From Clostridia bacterium (GTDB lineage: Bacteria; Bacillota; Clostridia; Christensenellales; UBA3700), in contig JAIEEW010000088.1 in assembly GCA_029067255.1 (NCBI GenBank), positions 1 to 8,748 of the forward strand: a stretch of 8,748 bases of DNA, written 5' to 3'. This document shows positions 5,826-8,748 of this stretch, piece after piece. The position numbers were made by a program, and so were the translations under genes. Under the pieces are notes generated by a model. That model ran no database searches and was not told where the DNA came from. It was given only the letters and a program-made list of their open reading frames with translations. Each line of letters opens with the position of its first letter. The stretch's first letter is position 1.

Positions 5826-7388
5826 TTATTTTTTCAACAGTCCTTGATCGCTACCTTCAAACGGATTTTCGCCCGTAAATATATAGGTCGCTATGCTGTT
5901 GGCGGGAATATCGATAAAACCGTTAAAATCGAATTCACGTTGCGCCCAATCCCTTTCCGCGTCGGTCAATATCTCCGTTACTCTTCCGTATCCGCCGTGC
6001 AGATTTATCTTATGATTTCTCGGAGAATCGTTGATCAAAATCAAAGCAAGTCTTCCGTCCGGCTTGATAAACGCAATGCTTTCCACTCCGTTCCAACCCA
6101 GAGAATCCCCGTATTCAATGCCTATTCTCACGCTGCCCGGTTCTATATATTTACTGAACTGTCCCATCGCGTAGTATCTTTTCGTTACGCTCAAAGAGTC
6201 GTTGTCCCTGTTCCAGTATACAAGTCCGTCTTCGTAGTCGTAAACCGATACCGACAGCCACCAGTTCCACTTTACGGCGTTCAAAGTACTGAGATCGCGC
6301 ATTATTACCTGCCCCGAATACATTCCCATATCCATGCTCGTATCTACGCCTTCGCGCAAAACGCAATATTCGCTTACGTTTATATTTTTGCCCGGATAAT
6401 CTCTTTGCAGAAAACTGTACATGAGATTACGTACTCTTACGTTGGTATCCGCGCCGTAAGAATGAGCGGACAAAGTATCTAATTTGTCAAAATAATCGTA
6501 TTTTGACAACGCTTTCATATAAGCGTGCATTTTCGTTCCGCTTTCAGTGAGTTTATAGTTTCCGCTTTCGAAAATATCCATTTGGAAAGACGTTCCGTAC
6601 CTGCTGTTGTACTCTTCAAGTTCTTTGTAGAACACGTCGTAGAACTTAGCCAAAACTTCGGGATCGTAATGACATCCTTCCTGCGAAGAACCGTATCCGC
6701 CCCAATCCCATTGCGGTTCGTTGACCGGCGAGATATAGACTTTTATATCTTTGTCGTATTTACATATAATGTTGTCGTACATCCAGTCGACTATAACGAG
6801 CAGATAATCCGAAAACGCTCCGTAACATTCTTCTTTAAGATTGTTTTCCTTTGTCTTACTGCCGTGCGTAAGTCCGTTTCTCGTCATAAGATAGTGCGGA
6901 GAATTCACGAAAAATACGACTTCGTCTATATTCCCTTTGGACAACGCTTTTTCAAACAGTTCTCTTGCGCCCTTATCTCTCGTAAAATCATAGTTTTCTC
7001 TGTTGGCAAATACCGAATAGTCGCCTTTGAACTTGTCCGCGTCGAAAAAACTCTCCGCGCCTCTCAACGGATCGGAATAAACGTTCAACTCACTTCCGCC
7101 CCCGCCGATATTGTATCTGAAAATATTCAACGCCAGTCCGCTGTCGCCGTACAGTTTTTCTATCGCATCTTCCTTAACTTCTTCATTTTCGATAAGCCCC
7201 AAAGCCTGATACGTCCACGCCGACGACGCTCCAAACCCTTCGACAGTCTGATATGTCATATCCGATCTGATCTTCATACCCGTTACGCCGTAATTAACGG
7301 CAAGCGCGTAACCGCCCAACGTTGTTCCTATGACCAACATTACCGCCAAAAATCCTATCGTCGTATACAACGCCACTCTTTTTTTCAT
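5826..7388 (-). CDS. Secreted GH30-family glycoside hydrolase (first of a tandem pair)
   Basis: This paralogue of the gene at 4293 has long identical blocks, including DPLRGAESFF, SPVNEPQW, SQEGCHYDP and AKFYDVFY. The N-terminal hydrophobic segment (5-29) ends in ALA, a plausible signal peptidase site. GH30 features are TYQTVEGFGASSAW (45-58), proton donor E224 in SPVNEPQW (220-227), nucleophile E340 in VSEYC (338-342), WNWW after the barrel and a beta-sandwich from ~417. It ends with a 15-residue tail (GENPFEGSDQGLLKK) beyond the point where the paralogue stops; the tail's codons run into the ribosome binding site of the next gene. The start has an AGAGGA site, and a good promoter lies at 7457-7485. 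The duplicated enzymes may differ in specificity; loops around 313-345 differ most. The substrate is unknown. Confidence 0.9.
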   Translation of the reverse strand: MKKRVALYTTIGFLAVMLVIGTTLGGYALAVNYGVTGMKIRSDMTYQTVEGFGASSAWTYQALGLIENEEVKEDAIEKLYGDSGLALNIFRYNIGGGGSELNVYSDPLRGAESFFDADKFKGDYSVFANRENYDFTRDKGARELFEKALSKGNIDEVVFFVNSPHYLMTRNGLTHGSKTKENNLKEECYGAFSDYLLVIVDWMYDNIICKYDKDIKVYISPVNEPQWDWGGYGSSQEGCHYDPEVLAKFYDVFYKELEEYNSRYGTSFQMDIFESGNYKLTESGTKMHAYMKALSKYDYFDKLDTLSAHSYGADTNVRVRNLMYSFLQRDYPGKNINVSEYCVLREGVDTSMDMGMYSGQVIMRDLSTLNAVKWNWWLSVSVYDYEDGLVYWNRDNDSLSVTKRYYAMGQFSKYIEPGSVRIGIEYGDSLGWNGVESIAFIKPDGRLALILINDSPRNHKINLHGGYGRVTEILTDAERDWAQREFDFNGFIDIPANSIATYIFTGENPFEGSDQGLLKK

Positions 7389-7456
7389 AAATTTTCCTCT
7401 GTGTCTTTTCAGTAATCTTCCACTGTTATTTTGCGCGTTTATTTTAATATAATATT

Positions 7457-7485
7457 ATTTTAACAAATTGTATCCCCTCAGTCAA
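7457..7485 (-). promoter_or_regulatory. Sigma-70-type promoter of the GH30 genes
   Basis: On the minus strand, TTGACT (7480-7485) and TAAAAT (7457-7462) are separated by exactly 17 bases. Each matches five of six consensus positions. Transcription would start near 7450 and leave a leader of about 60 bases before the ATG at 7388. No other convincing promoter is seen upstream of the six-gene run. Confidence 0.7.
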
Positions 7486-7490
7486 GAAAA

Positions 7491-7527
7491 CTGCCCAAAA
7501 TTCCCTGTCCAAAAGACTGCTCTTGTC
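7491..7527. repeat. Imperfect direct repeats upstream of the GH30 promoter
   Basis: CTGCCCAAAA (7491-7500) and CTGTCCAAAA (7505-7514) differ by one base. A more diverged relative, CTGCTC, begins at 7518. The spacing is 14 and 13 bases. They sit just upstream of the GH30 -35 box, the usual place for an activator. Function is inferred from position only. Confidence 0.4.
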
Positions 7528-7587
7528 GGTTTGGTTTGGCAGAGAAAAAATATGTCGTAAATCCGCAAATTTTCTATAACAAAACAA

Positions 7588-7616
7588 TTGACATTGCAGT
7601 ACGTAGGACTTATAAT
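7588..7616 (+). promoter_or_regulatory. Consensus sigma-70 promoter of the regulator-potA operon
   Basis: TTGACA (7588-7593), a 17-base spacer and TATAAT (7611-7616) match the consensus at all twelve hexamer positions. Transcription should start near 7623, giving a leader of about 100 bases. So strong a promoter is likely to be held down by a repressor, most simply the XRE-cupin protein it encodes. Confidence 0.88.
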
Positions 7617-7634
7617 CGTATTGTTTAATAATTC

Positions 7635-7680
7635 TAAACTTATTGTTTATTACGACAAAACCTTATAAGAATTAAGTTTA
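7635..7680 (+). promoter_or_regulatory. Inverted repeats in the regulator's 5' leader (candidate operator)
   Basis: TAAACTTA (7635-7642) and TAAGTTTA (7673-7680) form an 8-bp perfect inverted repeat within the untranslated leader. A smaller palindrome, CTTATAAG (7662-7669), lies between the arms and shares CTTATAA with the -10 region (7609-7615). Either could be an operator for autoregulation. The arms are too A-T-rich and far apart to suggest a strong RNA structure. Confidence 0.35.
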
Positions 7681-7725
7681 AATTTACTAAACCGAGAAAT
7701 TTTGAAGTAAAACGGAGAAAAAGTT

Positions 7726-8259
7726 ATGGATCTGGGTATAAAGATCAAACGTCTGCGACTGCAATGCGGACTGACGCAAGAAGAATTAGCCGACAGATGC
7801 GAATTGACGAAAGGCTATATCTCTCAACTTGAAAACAATCTCACTTCCCCGTCGATAACAACGCTTATAGACATACTCGAAGTACTGGGAAGCGATCTCA
7901 AATCTTTTTTCAACGAAGAAGTCGAAGAGAAGATAGTTTTTGATGAAAACGACTTTTTTGAAAAAGAAGACGACGGAGAACTGATTACTTGGCTCGTACC
8001 CAACAGTCTTAAAAACGAAATGGAGCCTATACTGCTCACTTTACAGGCGGGAGTAAGCACCACGGAAGATATGCCGCACGAAGGCGAAGAGTTTGGATAC
8101 GTTCTTGAAGGAACGGCTACTCTACATATAGGAAAAAAGACTTACGAGATCGCCGCGGGCAATTCCTTTTACTTTACAAGCAAGAAAAAACACTTTATAC
8201 AAAACGACGGAAAAGGCGTAACGAAAATACTTTGGGTATCCAGCCCGCCGACATTCTGA
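7726..8259 (+). CDS. XRE-cupin transcriptional regulator, PuuR-like
   Basis: This is a 177-residue two-domain regulator. Residues ~6-61 are an XRE helix-turn-helix (LRLQCGLTQEELADRCELTKGYISQLENNLTSPSITTL). Residues ~100-173 are a cupin_2 sensor domain, with PHEGEEFGYVLEG (117-129) and the second cupin motif ending in H156 and N160. The layout and size match PuuR-type regulators, whose cupin domain senses small molecules, in several cases polyamines. The ATG has a strong GGAG 9 bases upstream. A potA-like gene follows after 18 bp, so this probably controls a spermidine/putrescine uptake operon, including itself, through the consensus promoter at 7588. The ligand is inferred from the neighbour. 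Control of the divergent GH30 genes is possible but nothing in the sequence shows it. Confidence 0.9.
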   Translation: MDLGIKIKRLRLQCGLTQEELADRCELTKGYISQLENNLTSPSITTLIDILEVLGSDLKSFFNEEVEEKIVFDENDFFEKEDDGELITWLVPNSLKNEMEPILLTLQAGVSTTEDMPHEGEEFGYVLEGTATLHIGKKTYEIAAGNSFYFTSKKKHFIQNDGKGVTKILWVSSPPTF

Positions 8260-8277
8260 TTTTAAGGGAGATATTAT

Positions 8278-8748
8278 ATGGAAAACACAAACGATTACAT
8301 AATCCAGTTGCAAGGACTTTGCAAAAAATTCGACGACAAAACCGTTGTCGACAACGTCAATCTCAATATCAGAAAAGGCGATTTCGTTACTTTTCTCGGA
8401 CCTAGCGGCTGCGGAAAAACCACAACGCTGAGAATGATTGCCGGCTTTGAAACGCCTACCGAAGGCAAAGTGCTTTTCGACGGAAAGGATATCGCAAAAC
8501 TTCCGCCGCACAAAAGACCTGTCAACACAGTTTTCCAAAAATACGCGCTATTTCCCCATCTCAACGTCTTTAATAACATTGCTTTCGGACTTAAACTGAA
8601 AAAGATAGAAGTCGACTATGTCAAAAAGAACGGCGAAGCGGGCGTAAAGCAGATAAAACTCAAAAATTTTCTCGTCGATCCCAAAAAAACGGGCGTTCCC
8701 GACTTCTCGATAGCGCGCGACAACTATTTTTCGTATATCGAAAAAGGC
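8278..8748 (+). CDS. potA: PotA-like ABC transporter ATP-binding protein (partial, 5' part)
   Basis: This is the ATPase of a spermidine/putrescine-type ABC importer, working at the inner face of the membrane. The first 157 codons are in the window and the frame is open at the end. Visible are GLCKKFDDKTVVDNVNLNIRKGD, Walker A GPSGCGKTT (41-49), MIAGFETPTEGKVLFDGKDI and the Q-loop VFQKYALFPHLNVFNNIAFGL (Q87). Normal PotA proteins then continue with a helix of the type KxPKxEIxxRV and reach LSGGQ soon after. Here, from about residue 110, the sequence departs (VDYVKKNGEAGVKQIKLKNFLVDPKKTGVPDF and on) for at least 45 residues, suggesting an insertion in the helical subdomain. GGGAG lies 7 bases before the ATG. 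The signature motif, Walker B and the permease genes must lie beyond the window. Confidence 0.88.
   Translation, partial: MENTNDYIIQLQGLCKKFDDKTVVDNVNLNIRKGDFVTFLGPSGCGKTTTLRMIAGFETPTEGKVLFDGKDIAKLPPHKRPVNTVFQKYALFPHLNVFNNIAFGLKLKKIEVDYVKKNGEAGVKQIKLKNFLVDPKKTGVPDFSIARDNYFSYIEKG

Larger units (their letters stand above)
7389..7725. other. Divergent intergenic region, GH30 genes versus regulator-potA operon
   Basis: This 337-bp stretch has no credible gene. It holds back-to-back promoters with -35 boxes about 100 bp apart (7480-7485 minus, 7588-7593 plus), direct repeats beside the left promoter, and leader inverted repeats to the right. The segment 7528-7587 shows nothing I can name apart from GGTTTGGTTTGG (7528-7539). 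Confidence 0.7.

Noticed and set aside
6525..7415. 296-codon open frame on the plus strand opposite the first GH30 gene
   Set aside because: It is fully antisense to a clear GH30 gene, rich in R/F/V/S with no domain pattern, and lacks a sensible ribosome binding site. It is a composition shadow; the same holds for plus-strand frames at 1002-1667, 1675-2244, 2824-3321, 3753-4241 and 5817-6482.
8122..8538. Minus-strand open frames opposite the XRE-cupin gene and potA (also 7824-8063 and 8295-8579)
   Set aside because: They are antisense to clearly coding sequence with cupin and ABC ATPase motifs, and show no protein features of their own.

Overview
The window looks like one end of a metagenome-assembled contig from an uncultured Gram-positive anaerobe, most likely class Clostridia. 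This is an inference: strong GGAG-type ribosome binding sites, moderately AT-rich DNA, a clostridial-style dUTPase N-terminus, XRE-cupin regulator next to potA, and no Gram-negative features. The first ~70 bases are not genomic. They read as a degraded Illumina Nextera P7/i7 adapter, so real sequence begins at about position 71 and the first gene is cut there.

Region 1 (71 to ~755) is clearly more AT-rich than the rest. It holds two small divergent XRE-type DNA-binding proteins (59-229 minus, truncated by the contig end; 391-633 plus). Between them lie three related palindromes, an arrangement like a phage cI/cro switch. The convergent gap after it (634-755) ends in three helically phased 10-bp repeats.

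Region 2 (756-7388) is a run of six minus-strand genes. In transcription order: two paralogous secreted GH30 glycoside hydrolases (5826-7388, 4293-5816), two COG0523/CobW-type P-loop proteins (3207-4208 with a CxCC motif and a His-rich loop; 2253-3194, apparently fused to a YcgQ/DUF1980-like C-terminal domain), a dUTPase (dut, 1720-2229), and a six-helix membrane protein of unknown function (756-1634). Gaps of 9 to 23 bp argue for tight co-transcription of the GH30 pair and of the COG0523-COG0523-dut block. The 84-bp and 85-bp gaps leave open whether these sub-blocks have their own promoters.

Region 3 (7389-8748) starts with a 337-bp divergent intergenic region containing a good sigma-70-type promoter in each direction. 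Rightward it leads to an XRE-cupin regulator of the PuuR type (7726-8259) and then a partial PotA-type ABC ATPase (8278 to the window end). PotA carries an unusual insertion after its Q-loop. This is the start of a spermidine/putrescine uptake operon controlled by its own first gene.

The points most worth a second look are the adapter artefact, the GTPase-DUF1980 fusion beside a canonical metallochaperone, the PotA insertion, the three-operator switch, and the phased repeats at the composition boundary. I saw no clearly new defence or mobile system.
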